Origin: Paenibacillus mangrovi
Lineage (GTDB): Bacteria; Bacillota; Bacilli; Paenibacillales; Paenibacillaceae
DNA length: 64,000 nucleotides
Assembly: GCF_022898935.1 (NCBI RefSeq)
Contig: NZ_JALIRP010000001.1
Coordinates: 310,001-374,000, forward strand
Reading direction: 5' to 3'
In this document: positions 17,490 to 26,379 of the stretch, piece by piece
Layout of the letters: every line of letters begins with the position of its first letter
Position numbering within the stretch: the first letter of the stretch is position 1
Program-made: the position numbers and the translations under genes
Notes under the pieces: model-generated
What the model was told of the DNA's origin: nothing
The model's input: only the letters and a program-made list of their open reading frames with translations
The model's database searches: none

Positions 17490-18424
17490 GCGGCCTTCTC
17501 CTTTCTCGAGATAAGAGTGATGCGGGGATCGATGATTCCGTACGCGATGTCGGTGATGAAGCGGGCGCACATCAGAATAAGCCCATAGAATAGGGTAATA
17601 CCCATAATGAGCGAGTAGTCGCGGTTGCTGATGCTCGTGACGAATATTTTGCCGAGCCCACCGATTCCGAAAATTTGCTCGATGATGAAGGAGCCTGTCA
17701 CTACGTTGGCCGTGAGCGGTCCAAGATAAGTGACAACAGGCAGAATGCCGTTGCGCAGTACATGCCGGCGGATGATGGCACCGCCAGATAAGCCTTTTGC
17801 CTTGGCTGTCTTAATATAATCGGCAGTCAACACTTCCAGCATATTCGAGCGCGTCAGGCGAGCAATGAAGGCGATAGGCAGGGCGGAGAGCGCCAGGGTT
17901 GGCATAATGTAATCAAGCGGACCGTTCAGGCCGACGACATGCAGCCATTTCAGCTTCACGCCGAAACTATATTGGAAGAAGGAGGCGAGCACGAAACTGG
18001 GGACCGAAACGCCCAGAACGGCGATGACCATCGAGGCGGAGTCGAGCAGCTTGCGATGCCGCAGCGCTGCGACCATGCCCAGGCTGACGCCGATGACGAC
18101 GGAGACGATAATCGAGACAACGCCGAGCTTTAGGGAGTAGGGGAAGGCATCACGAATCATCTGTCCGACTTCGCGGTCCTGCATTTTCATCGAGATGCCC
18201 AGATCACCTTTCGCCAGGTTGGATAAGTAGACGAAATATTGCTCATACAGCGGTTTATCCAGTCCGTATTGGGCCATCAGTCGGGCGCGAATTTCGGGCG
18301 GAACCGCTTTTTCGGACATGAACGGATCGCCGGGAATGGCCTTCATGAGCAAAAATGTGACGGAAGCCAGCACCCACAGCGACAGAATGAGATAGAACAG
18401 CTTGGTCAAGGAGTACCGAATCAT
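17486..18424 (-). CDS. oppB: oligopeptide ABC importer permease OppB
   Basis: The roughly 312-aa permease starts MIRYSLTKLFYLILSLWVL and contains the LMKAIPGDPF motif and the coupling loop AKAKGLSGGAIIRRHVLRN, both characteristic of OppB/DppB. AAGGAGGATG lies 7 bases before ATG 18424, which decides the start against 18502. It is coupled to oppC by a 4-base overlap. Confidence 0.88.
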   Translation of the reverse strand: MIRYSLTKLFYLILSLWVLASVTFLLMKAIPGDPFMSEKAVPPEIRARLMAQYGLDKPLYEQYFVYLSNLAKGDLGISMKMQDREVGQMIRDAFPYSLKLGVVSIIVSVVIGVSLGMVAALRHRKLLDSASMVIAVLGVSVPSFVLASFFQYSFGVKLKWLHVVGLNGPLDYIMPTLALSALPIAFIARLTRSNMLEVLTADYIKTAKAKGLSGGAIIRRHVLRNGILPVVTYLGPLTANVVTGSFIIEQIFGIGGLGKIFVTSISNRDYSLIMGITLFYGLILMCARFITDIAYGIIDPRITLISRKEKAA

Positions 18425-18543
18425 GGACATCCTCCTTCTAGTCATGTTCATTCCACCACGGATATGAAGAAGCGGGACGCACCGGCAAATGGCCAAGTGC
18501 ATCCCGAACGGACTTCATACCGGGCAGGGCGCGAACTGCGCCG

Positions 18544-20256
18544 TTATTCGAAGTAACCCCGGTTGAAGATGATGTTTCCTTGGTAGTCGATAAACACGTT
18601 TTTAAGATTGGATTTCTTGAGCGCGACGTTTGTATAGTAGTACAGCGGAAGAATGGCCTGATCCTGCTCGATCAATATGCGCTCCGCTTTCGCCATCAAT
18701 TCCATCCGCTGCTTGTTATCAAGCGATTGCTTCGCCTCGTGAACGAGCTTGTCGTATTCCGGATTGCTGTATCCGATATCATTGTTGCCGCTTCCGGTCA
18801 TGTACAGATCGAGAAAGGTCATCGGGTCGTTGTAATCGGCTTGCCATCCGGCTCGTGACATTTGATAGTTGAGCGAGGTACGGTTCTTCAGGAAGACGCC
18901 AAATTCCTGATTCTCGATTTTTACTTTGATGCCTAGATTTTTGCTCCACATGTCGACGATGGCCTCGGCCACCTTTTTATGGTTTTCATCGGTATTGTAG
19001 ATGAGCGTAAATTCAGGCATGGCAGAGAGCCCCTCCTCACTGAGCCCCTTTTGCAGCAGTGCCTTTGCTTCCTCTACATTTTCCTTGAAATAATCGTTCT
19101 TGTGTTCGGAGCGGAATTCGCCGTTCTCACCCGCGATTCCCGGAGAAACAACGCCAAATGCGGGCAGTTGTCCGCCAAGAGTCACCTTATCGACGATCAA
19201 CTGGCGGTCGATCGCCATCGCCAGCGCTTTGCGGATGTTGACGTTATCAAACGGCTTCTGTTTATTGTTGAACAAATAGTAGTAGCTGGAGGCGATACCC
19301 TTAATCTCCATTTCGTTCGGCTTCGTCTGCTTCAAAATCGGAATCTGTTCGTTTGGAATGCGTCCGGTCGGCATGCCGGCAAAATCGAGCTGGTCGGTCT
19401 CGTACATATTCAATTCCGAGCCGGCATCATCTACCATGGTCATCTGCACTTTGGTGAATTTAATTTCGTCCTTAGCGTAGTAATTCTCATTCTTAACGAT
19501 CTCAAGCGAGCTCTGCTGCTTCCATTCGCTCATTTTGAACGGACCGTTCGAAATGATGGTACTTGCGTCGGATGCCCACTTCGGATTGTTTTTCACAGAG
19601 GAATGTACCGGGAAATAGGTCGAGAATGAAAGAAGGCCTAAAAAATACGGAGTGGAGTGCTCTAACTCGACCTCAAGCGTATTGGCATCGACGGCCTTGA
19701 CGGCGACCGAATTCGGGTCGGCGTTTTTTCCGGTGTTATACGCTTCAGCGCCCTTGATATAGTACATCTGATAGGCGTATGGTGGCGCCGGCTCTAGTTT
19801 CGGATCGAGCACTCGCTTCCACGCGAACTCAAAGTCAGCCGCAGTCACGGGATCTCCGTTCGACCATTTTGCGTCCTTCCGCAAATGGAAGGTGTACTTG
19901 AGTCCATCTGGAGAGACTTCCCACTTCTCTGCCGTGCCTGGAATGGCTTTACCGTTTTCATCGCTCCGCGTCAACCCTTCGTACAGTCCGGTGAGTACGG
20001 CAAACCCCACGTTGTCTTGCACTTGAGCGGGATCGAGCGATGGCGGATTCGAATGCAGATTGAAGCGGAAGACCTGCTCCTTCGGTTTTTCCGTCTTACC
20101 TTCAGGTGCCGGATCGGCAGGTTTTTCATTGTTCTTCGCCGGTGGCGGGGAAGAGTTGGTGTCCTGACCGCCGCTGCTTCCGCAAGCACTCATCAATGCG
20201 CTTACAATCAGTAGTAATGTCAGCATGGCTAGCATGGATTTGTGTTTCATTCGCAT
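18544..20256 (-). CDS. oppA: oligopeptide-binding lipoprotein OppA (SBP family 5)
   Basis: The 570-aa lipoprotein precursor has a basic N-terminus, a hydrophobic core and the lipobox LMSAC (Cys25), then a Ser/Pro/Lys linker. The mature part is a family 5 binding protein: NPPSLDPAQVQDN, KYTFHLRKDAKWSNGDPVTA (signature), and AGWQADYNDPMTFLDLY near the C-terminus. It captures extracellular peptides for OppBC. AGAGGGG precedes the ATG. It is the first gene of the operon, 119 bases upstream of oppB. The peptide-binding protein often feeds quorum or sporulation signalling in Firmicutes; no local evidence shows this here. Confidence 0.9.
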   Translation of the reverse strand: MRMKHKSMLAMLTLLLIVSALMSACGSSGGQDTNSSPPPAKNNEKPADPAPEGKTEKPKEQVFRFNLHSNPPSLDPAQVQDNVGFAVLTGLYEGLTRSDENGKAIPGTAEKWEVSPDGLKYTFHLRKDAKWSNGDPVTAADFEFAWKRVLDPKLEPAPPYAYQMYYIKGAEAYNTGKNADPNSVAVKAVDANTLEVELEHSTPYFLGLLSFSTYFPVHSSVKNNPKWASDASTIISNGPFKMSEWKQQSSLEIVKNENYYAKDEIKFTKVQMTMVDDAGSELNMYETDQLDFAGMPTGRIPNEQIPILKQTKPNEMEIKGIASSYYYLFNNKQKPFDNVNIRKALAMAIDRQLIVDKVTLGGQLPAFGVVSPGIAGENGEFRSEHKNDYFKENVEEAKALLQKGLSEEGLSAMPEFTLIYNTDENHKKVAEAIVDMWSKNLGIKVKIENQEFGVFLKNRTSLNYQMSRAGWQADYNDPMTFLDLYMTGSGNNDIGYSNPEYDKLVHEAKQSLDNKQRMELMAKAERILIEQDQAILPLYYYTNVALKKSNLKNVFIDYQGNIIFNRGYFE

Positions 20257-20443
20257 AGCTTACCCCTCTCTTGATATGAAGTGGTCCACCTGGCCGGCGG
20301 CAAATCGATATAGCGTAAGCGATACGGCCATCGGTGTATCCCTTATCATTTTATAAACATGCCAACTCGTCTTCGTATATTCCCATTTTCGATAAATTTT
20401 CATAAGCCAATAAAGGTAATTATACCCAATCAAATAAACATCC

Positions 20444-20472
20444 TTGTCAAATCGTACAATGAATTCTATAAT
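20444..20472 (+). promoter_or_regulatory. promoter of the glycine riboswitch transcript
   Basis: TTGTCA (20444-20449), a 17-bp spacer and TATAAT (20467-20472) lie about 40 bases before the first aptamer. Confidence 0.8.
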
Positions 20473-20509
20473 GGTTACCAATCAAAATTGCATACACACT
20501 GGATGAAGT

Positions 20510-20716
20510 TTACGGGAGACAAGCGGCAGCTTGGCCGAAGGGGCATAAAACTCTCAGGCGCCGAAGAGGTGGGATTATACCCAGTCTCGGGAGGCAGGAC
20601 CGTAAGTGGACAGGACTCTGGAGAGACTCCATTCATGGAGCACCGAAGGGGCAATACGCGTGAAGGGAAGGAATCTCACAGCGCGTTGAAACTCTCAGGT
20701 AAAAGGACAGAGATTG
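20510..20716 (+). ncRNA. tandem glycine riboswitch (gcvT class)
   Basis: Two aptamers lie head to tail. Each has the conserved GCCGAAGGGGC- or CACCGAAGGGGCA-type core followed by AAACTCTCAGG. The first ends with GGACCGTAAGTGGAC and GGACTCTGGAGAGACT, and the second with GGTAAAAGGACAGAG. These are the conserved bases of the cooperative glycine sensor. It lies between a good promoter and a terminator ahead of an amino-acid symporter. Regulation is most likely by transcription termination; for transporters of this type glycine is expected to switch expression off. Confidence 0.93.
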
Positions 20717-20800
20717 CAGGATCGGTTACCCGAATTCGTACACGCTAAAGATGTGCATCGTTTCACATAGCTTGGCGTAATATTCTGCAAATTTGTCCCC

Positions 20801-20831
20801 AGAGTCAAATCCTTGGATTTGGCTCTTTTTT
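20801..20831 (+). terminator. riboswitch expression-platform terminator
   Basis: The stem AGAGTCAAATCC/GGATTTGGCTCT (one T-G pair) has a 2-base loop and T6 tail. It sits about 85 bases after the second aptamer and 44 bases before the symporter start. Confidence 0.85.
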
Positions 20832-20874
20832 CATGTCGTCTAAGAGAATACAACATCATGAGGGGGAAAAAGAA

Positions 20875-22215
20875 ATGCACGTGTTAGAGCAATTAAACAA
20901 ATGGGTATGGGGGGCGCCGCTGCTCATTTTATTGGTAGGAACAGGGATATGGCTGACATGCCGGCTCGGTCTGTTGCAGGTTATGAGGCTGCCGCTTGCC
21001 TTAAGACTGGTGTTCAAGGCCAAAAGTGAAGGGGAAGGTGATGTGTCGAGCTTCGGTGCCTTGGCGACGGCGCTTGCAGCGACTGTCGGTACAGGAAACA
21101 TTGTTGGGGTTGCGACCGCAATCCAAATCGGGGGTCCCGGAGCATTGTTTTGGATGTGGATGGCCGCGTTTTTCGGGATGGCAACGAAGTATGCGGAAGG
21201 TGTATTAGCTGTGAAGTATCGGATCACGGATGACAAAGGACAAGTCTCCGGCGGACCGATGTATTATATTGAACGGGGACTTGGGAGTAAATTCAAGCCG
21301 CTTGCTATATTTTTTGCCGTAAGTGGTGTACTGGTAGCACTCTTCGGCATCGGGACATTCCCACAAGTGAATGCGATCGTGTCTTCGACGCAGTCCAGTT
21401 GGGGAATCCCCGTGATTGTGACGGCGGGAATCATGACAGTGGTAACCGCACTTGTTACATTGGGCGGAATCAAAAGCATTTCGCAAGTGTCGACCAAGGT
21501 TGTCCCCGTGATGGCCATCATTTATATCATCACATGTCTAGTCGTGTTGATCACTTTTATTGACCAAATCCCGCATGCGGTAGCCCTTGTTTTTCAGAGT
21601 GCGTTTCACCCGGCGGCAGCGGGCGGAGGTTTTCTTGGCGCAACGGTTATGATGGCGATTCAGAGCGGGGTCGCGCGAGGGGTGTTCTCCAATGAATCGG
21701 GTCTGGGGAGTGCTCCAATTGCAGCGGCGGCTGCAAAGACCAAGTGGCCGGCAGAACAGGGACTTGTATCTATGACCGGTACGTTTTTTGACACGATCAT
21801 TATTTGTACGTTAACAGGGCTAACTTTGATCGTGACAGGGGTCTGGCAGGGAGATGAGCGCGGGGCGATGATGACTCAGGCGGCATTTGATGCCGCGATT
21901 CCTTATGGTTCGATGATTTTGACGGTATGTCTGATGTTATTTGCATTTACTACGATTTTGGGCTGGAATTATTACGGCGAGCGTTGTATCACATATTTGT
22001 TTGGCGTGAAATCCATCCTGCCGTACCGCATCGTATTTATACTTTTGATTGCCTTTGGCGCTTTTATCAAACTGGATGCAATTTGGCTGCTTGCAGATAT
22101 TGTGAATGGGCTTATGGCACTGCCGAATTTGATTGCCCTATTGGGTTTATCGGGAGTGGTTGTAGCGGAGACGCGTCGATATTTGCAGCATATGAGAAGT
22201 CAAAAGTTAGGGTGA
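20875..22215 (+). CDS. glycine/alanine:sodium symporter, AGCS family
   Basis: The 446-aa membrane protein has about ten helices. AGCS family motifs are visible: GALATALAATVGTGNIVGVATAI, GGPGALFWMWMAAFFGMATKYAEG, and VFSNESGLGSAPIAAAAAKT. It couples Na+ or H+ to uptake of alanine or glycine. The glycine riboswitch directly upstream points to glycine. ATG 20875 (MHVLEQLNKW) is chosen for GAGGGGG upstream; the frame from 20833 runs back into the terminator. Confidence 0.92.
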   Translation: MHVLEQLNKWVWGAPLLILLVGTGIWLTCRLGLLQVMRLPLALRLVFKAKSEGEGDVSSFGALATALAATVGTGNIVGVATAIQIGGPGALFWMWMAAFFGMATKYAEGVLAVKYRITDDKGQVSGGPMYYIERGLGSKFKPLAIFFAVSGVLVALFGIGTFPQVNAIVSSTQSSWGIPVIVTAGIMTVVTALVTLGGIKSISQVSTKVVPVMAIIYIITCLVVLITFIDQIPHAVALVFQSAFHPAAAGGGFLGATVMMAIQSGVARGVFSNESGLGSAPIAAAAAKTKWPAEQGLVSMTGTFFDTIIICTLTGLTLIVTGVWQGDERGAMMTQAAFDAAIPYGSMILTVCLMLFAFTTILGWNYYGERCITYLFGVKSILPYRIVFILLIAFGAFIKLDAIWLLADIVNGLMALPNLIALLGLSGVVVAETRRYLQHMRSQKLG

Positions 22216-22347
22216 GGTGGCTAAAAACGGTAGTTTTGAAGAAATTATTCCCGCAGTCGTTTTACTGATGTGAATACATATTTCCTCCTGCTTTCTCAAA
22301 CAATGAGGTAAACGACCAACGTTGCAATGAGAAGGAGGAAGAAGGTC

Positions 22348-23250
22348 TTGAAATCACGGAAAAAATATGAATGGCGTATCTGCGTGAAGGCCGCCGGATT
22401 GGCTTTGCTCCTTGCAGCCGCACCTGCACTTACGGTATCTGCTGAAAATTCGTCAGGCGGGCTTGACTCGAATATGGGAACACCTTCAATAAACAAGGAC
22501 GTTCAGCCGATCTCGCAAAACCCTGTAAATAAGGAAAAAAAGGTTGCGGTTATTATTGATGACTTTGGGAACGGCCAGGGTGGAACGGAAGAGATGCTGT
22601 CCATGCCCATCAAGCTGACGGTTGCGATTATGCCATTTTTGCCGACAACACGTAACGACGCCGAGCTGGCTCATAAGAAAGGCTACGATGTTATTGTCCA
22701 TATGCCGATGGAACCGAAGCAGGGAAACCCTAAATGGCTTGGTCCCGGTGCTATTACGGCCAACATGACCGATGAAGAAGTCCGCAAGAAAGTGGAAGAA
22801 GCCATTGATAATGTCCCGTATGCAATCGGCATGAACAACCATATGGGATCCAAAATTACCGGTGACGAACGAATTATGACCATTGTGCTTACGGTTTGTC
22901 GGGAGAGGGGACTTTTTTTTATCGATAGCAAAACCAACTACCACTCCGTGGTCGGTAAACTGGCCGTGAGAATGGGCATGCCGCCCGTCGCCAATCATAT
23001 ATTCCTTGATGATTTTCACACGACCGGCCATATCAGCAAGCAGATGAAAGCCGTCGAAGAATTCGCCACAGAACATGACAACTGCGTCACGATCGGCCAT
23101 GTAGGAACTCAAGGCAAGAAGACGGCGGAAGTGCTGCGAAGCAGCGCTGCCAGCATGCAGGGCCGTGTTACCTTTGTAGGCATCAGTGATCTAGTCAGAG
23201 ATATCTGGGGCTGGCAGCCTTCGCCTATATTACCGTCAAATAATAATTGA
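22348..23250 (+). CDS. divergent polysaccharide deacetylase family protein (secreted)
   Basis: The roughly 300-aa protein has a Sec-type signal peptide (AAGLALLLAAAPALTVSAEN). A divergent polysaccharide deacetylase (YibQ-like) domain begins KVAVIIDDFGNGQGG and continues TVAIMPFLPTTRNDAELAHKKGYDVIVHMPME, GMNNHMGSKITGD, FIDSKTNYHSV and IGHVGTQGKKTAEVL. The NodB-like fold acts outside the membrane on a sugar polymer; its substrate is unknown. TTG 22348 fits AAGGAGG nine bases upstream; ATG 22327 would place that site inside the gene. It overlaps the convergent amidase by 26 bases. Confidence 0.82.
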   Translation: MKSRKKYEWRICVKAAGLALLLAAAPALTVSAENSSGGLDSNMGTPSINKDVQPISQNPVNKEKKVAVIIDDFGNGQGGTEEMLSMPIKLTVAIMPFLPTTRNDAELAHKKGYDVIVHMPMEPKQGNPKWLGPGAITANMTDEEVRKKVEEAIDNVPYAIGMNNHMGSKITGDERIMTIVLTVCRERGLFFIDSKTNYHSVVGKLAVRMGMPPVANHIFLDDFHTTGHISKQMKAVEEFATEHDNCVTIGHVGTQGKKTAEVLRSSAASMQGRVTFVGISDLVRDIWGWQPSPILPSNNN

Positions 23251-23929
23251 TTCCATTTGCAATGGCTTGGGCGATTTTCAGCTGGCCTCTGCGGTCCGTC
23301 AACATGGCACGGTCTTCTGCATTGCTCAAAAAGCCGGTTTCGACGATCACCGCCGGATCGGCTACCTGGTTGAGCAAATAAAAGGGCCGGCCATGCTTGA
23401 TGGAACCCCTGGTGCCATAGAGAAGGTCGAGCTGCTGTTGAATGGCAGAGGCAAGCAGGACACTACGTCCTTCATCTTGAAAGAGAACCAGCCCGCCGCG
23501 TTTTGCGGTATTGCGTCCCCAGTTGACATGAAGGCTGACAACGATCAGTGTAGGGATTTGCTGGCTAAGTTCTTTTCGCTGGGCCAGATCCCGTTGATGT
23601 CTAGATCTGCTGTTTAACCAATGATTGTCATCGCTGAGCGCGTAATCGCCTGTCCGGTTCAGCACGGCATGATACCCTTTGCTGCGCAGCAGCATAAATA
23701 GTTTTTGTGAGATCGCCAGATTAATATCTTTTTCCAAGATATCCTGAAAAGAAGTTCCTCCATCGATACCCCCGTGGCCTGCATCGACGATAATGACGTC
23801 CGTTGGAAAGGCAGGATGCTCCTTAACTTCCTTGGCCGGGCCGGTTTGAGACATGACCTGTACAGGAAAGCTCAGGGCAAGAGATGCGGCAATAAGGACT
23901 GAAACGGTCAGCTGTAGAAGCTTAATCAT
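23225..23929 (-). CDS. N-acetylmuramoyl-L-alanine amidase (Amidase_3), secreted
   Basis: The roughly 234-aa protein has a signal peptide (MIKLLQLTVSVLIAASLALSFPVQVMS). The zinc amidase motifs are VDAGHGGIDGGTS (first His), the EKDINLAIS glutamate, SLHVNWG (second His) and VETGFLSNAEDRAML (catalytic Glu). It cleaves the lactyl-L-Ala bond of peptidoglycan. It lacks SPOR, LysM or SH3 wall-binding domains. GAAAGGATGG precedes ATG 23929; the frame extends to 23998 without a better site. The CwlD/spore-cortex type is possible from its size. Confidence 0.85.
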   Translation of the reverse strand: MIKLLQLTVSVLIAASLALSFPVQVMSQTGPAKEVKEHPAFPTDVIIVDAGHGGIDGGTSFQDILEKDINLAISQKLFMLLRSKGYHAVLNRTGDYALSDDNHWLNSRSRHQRDLAQRKELSQQIPTLIVVSLHVNWGRNTAKRGGLVLFQDEGRSVLLASAIQQQLDLLYGTRGSIKHGRPFYLLNQVADPAVIVETGFLSNAEDRAMLTDRRGQLKIAQAIANGINYYLTVI

Positions 23930-24072
23930 ATGTAAAGGCCATCCTTTCGAAGATGTATGGTCAGCAATAGAATGTGCAAAAATCGGAAAAAAATGCATGA
24001 ATTGAAGGCCTGTTTAAAATACCGCGGATTTGCGTAAGCTATAATCATCACAGCTGCGGAGGGGATGCGCGG

Positions 24073-24258
24073 ATGGCCAGTGGAGATGAACTCGTAAAAT
24101 ACATTACCGAACGTTTCGTGACGTATATAGAAACACCCAAGGAAGAGCGGAAGCTGCGCAGCAAACCGAAGGAACCTTGGGCTGAAAAATGGTTTGGGAT
24201 GATTCCACTCGGATTGACGCTGATGAAGCGGCAAACTGGCAGGAAGAAGCAAAGATGA
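24073..24258 (+). CDS. yqzE: YqzE family protein
   Basis: The 61-aa basic protein matches the YqzE pattern: DELVKYITERFVTYIETPKEERK, then a short linker, EKWFGMIPLGLTLMKRQ. The C-terminal part may be a membrane-interacting helix. In Bacillus yqzE follows the comG competence genes; here it is alone between a good ribosome site (GCGGAGGGG) and a terminator. Function is unknown. Confidence 0.85.
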   Translation: MASGDELVKYITERFVTYIETPKEERKLRSKPKEPWAEKWFGMIPLGLTLMKRQTGRKKQR

Positions 24259-24261
24259 GGA

Positions 24262-24305
24262 AAAAGACGCCTTAACCGGGTAATACCGGCGCAGGCGTCT
24301 TTTCA
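24262..24305. terminator. rho-independent terminator
   Basis: The outer stem AAAAGACGCC/GGCGTCTTTT (24262-24271, 24294-24303) encloses an inner CCGG/CCGG hairpin. A/T runs on both sides suit both yqzE and the convergent gene. Confidence 0.85.
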
Positions 24306-24319
24306 TTTGCTGTAATGTT

Positions 24320-25327
24320 TTATATATGAGATAAGTTCAGAATGCGGAATTCGCCAAGGGAAAGAAGTGAGGATGTAGGCAAATAACGGCTGCCATGAAT
24401 TCCGGAAGCTGCGTATAGAACGACACTTTCCTTACCTGCTGTTGACCAGGAATGAAGTCCGGTAATGGCAAATGGCGCTCCGTAATTTGCATTATGGCCG
24501 GGTGACGTAAACACTAGGCTGTTGTGCTCAGCTTTGAAGGCCTGAATCAGATCGCTGTTTCCCTTAACCGGTAACTTAGGCGATGAAAGCCATAACAGAT
24601 TGTCGTATGGATTGCTTGTCCGCTGCTGCTCAGGCAAACTAGTCGTTGAAAGCCGGATTCCCTGATGTGGAGTCAGACCTCCGCTAACCGAATTGCGATC
24701 AGGCGCATCTATAGGCAGTTCCTCCGCAGTGATTCCATGGATATAAACCGTATTCTTCCCTGGCTGCGAAACCTTCCATACCGGAAGCAGCGCAGCATAC
24801 TGCGCTTCAATACTAAGGCCTGCAGGCAGCTTGGCACCCACTTTCAGAATGCCAAGCTGCTTCAAGCGGTTGTAGAGAGCTTGCGTGTTATATGGCATCT
24901 CGTCATCCCGGCCATATTCACTGAGCATGTAATTTCCATCATCGGTCGAAGTCAGGATCAGATAGCCGATCGGTTTGCCGTTTTGGCTGACCGTAGCTAG
25001 CCAGCTGTGTGTCCCCGGCCCAAGAGGATCGTAGGAGATGCTGGCGTTTTTCCATTTTTCAAAGGCATCCTGCCTGGATAGCTCGCTCACCACATCCTGC
25101 GTAAAGCTTTGCAATGAAGAAGGAGCAGATGCAGTCCATTTTTGACTGAAAACCATATTTTTTAAGGCGGCTGCTGTATTTATAGAAACATTCTGTTTGA
25201 CGGAGGTTGTGGCTGCAGCTGCTCCGGCTGCATTAGCCGCACTCGTTCCGGCTGACATCAGGCACTGGGCAAGGAGAAGGGCGGCGGCCGCTTTGGCGGT
25301 GAAGGGGATTATATTCATTCGTTTCAC
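24320..25327 (-). CDS. secreted protein, unknown function
   Basis: The 335-aa protein has a clear Sec signal peptide (KAAAALLLAQCLMSAGTSAANAAG, likely cleaved after an Ala). The middle part (SWLATVSQNGKPIGYLILTSTDDGNYMLSEYG) looks like a PepSY-like or exported inhibitor-type fold, but I do not recognise a family. AAAGGTGAAACG lies before the ATG. It is single-gene with a terminator downstream. Confidence 0.6.
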   Translation of the reverse strand: MKRMNIIPFTAKAAAALLLAQCLMSAGTSAANAAGAAAATTSVKQNVSINTAAALKNMVFSQKWTASAPSSLQSFTQDVVSELSRQDAFEKWKNASISYDPLGPGTHSWLATVSQNGKPIGYLILTSTDDGNYMLSEYGRDDEMPYNTQALYNRLKQLGILKVGAKLPAGLSIEAQYAALLPVWKVSQPGKNTVYIHGITAEELPIDAPDRNSVSGGLTPHQGIRLSTTSLPEQQRTSNPYDNLLWLSSPKLPVKGNSDLIQAFKAEHNSLVFTSPGHNANYGAPFAITGLHSWSTAGKESVVLYAASGIHGSRYLPTSSLLSLGEFRILNLSHI

Positions 25328-25448
25328 CTTTCTTGTTTTCGGGCGTTTCCTTAAGTGTAGAGGACAAGCCTTGAAAAGACTGTTGCAAGCTGTCGCGTGG
25401 TGACCTTGGCATCCGGTTCTATTTTTGCCTGCTTTTGTCTAATGTCAT

Positions 25449-26378
25449 CTACCGGATAGACCTCAGATGAAATAGACCGCAGGTTATGACGGACAAATGC
25501 ACCTTGGGTTCGTACTGCCATGTCGTTTCGCTGCGCCTGTTGCTGTATTGCTCCCTTATGGCGGCCAGTTTTTCTTCATCCGGCTCTTTGAGTAAATCCT
25601 CGTAATAGATGTCGATGACAGCAAGCTCCTCATTCAAACGTTCCCTGGCCTGCTCAGCCCAGCCGTAATCCATTTCCGCAAGCAGCCGGGTCATATAGCC
25701 TTCAAGTAAGCTGGCTGCCTGAGGAAGCGATATGGAGGCTGGCTGAATGTGGATGTTTTCAGGCAAACGAGGACTTAAAGCCAATCCCCGCAAACGTTCA
25801 GGAAAAGGAGAGACGATCCTACCGGTTACGAGCGATATTCCGACAAAATGGAGTTCTTCCTTTTTCACGTCGCAGGCCATTTCAACCTTATAGCATATCC
25901 CAAGCCAGGGTTCATAGGCCGCTGAGAAGAGAGTCTCCCGCTGAAGCGCTGCCGGCTGCTCGAACAGGTAGAGGCAAGAGCCTTCCTGCCGGGCGGCGTT
26001 CCAGATTTGCTGGAGCCTGCTGCTGCCGTAAACCACATCCTCGCGCTGAATCCTTCCCGGTCCGATCTGGGGTACCATGGGCGCCGTACCGAAATAGCGG
26101 GATAGAATGCTGTCCTGCTGGGGCTGCTGCGAAGCGTTTAGCTGCTCTTTTTTGTCATACTGCTCCGGGTCAAAGACGAACGTGAAGGATAGAGTTTCCG
26201 GCTCGACGCCAGTTCTTTCGACAAATCCCCAGTAATAAGGCCGGTTGGTAAGCTGTTTGTCGGCCTGCGGAGACAGCTTGACCGTAACATGCCATGGCGA
26301 CTTCTCTATAATCCGGCATTCGGTGCTTTCCAGATAGGTCATCATGTGCTCCTGAACCTGCTGCTGTGACATGCTCAT
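25449..26378 (-). CDS. yqhG: YqhG family protein
   Basis: The 309-aa soluble protein begins with QQQVQEHMMTYLESTECRIIEKSPWHVTVKLS and DKQLTNRPYYWGFVERTG, the YqhG signature. Its start lies 2 bases past the yqhH stop, so the two are one operon. The yqhH-yqhG arrangement is conserved in Bacillus next to the glycine-cleavage gcvT operon. No gcv genes are visible here. Function is unknown; the pairing with a SNF2 ATPase suggests a nucleic-acid-related role. Confidence 0.85.
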   Translation of the reverse strand: MSMSQQQVQEHMMTYLESTECRIIEKSPWHVTVKLSPQADKQLTNRPYYWGFVERTGVEPETLSFTFVFDPEQYDKKEQLNASQQPQQDSILSRYFGTAPMVPQIGPGRIQREDVVYGSSRLQQIWNAARQEGSCLYLFEQPAALQRETLFSAAYEPWLGICYKVEMACDVKKEELHFVGISLVTGRIVSPFPERLRGLALSPRLPENIHIQPASISLPQAASLLEGYMTRLLAEMDYGWAEQARERLNEELAVIDIYYEDLLKEPDEEKLAAIREQYSNRRSETTWQYEPKVHLSVITCGLFHLRSIR

Positions 26379-26379
26379 G

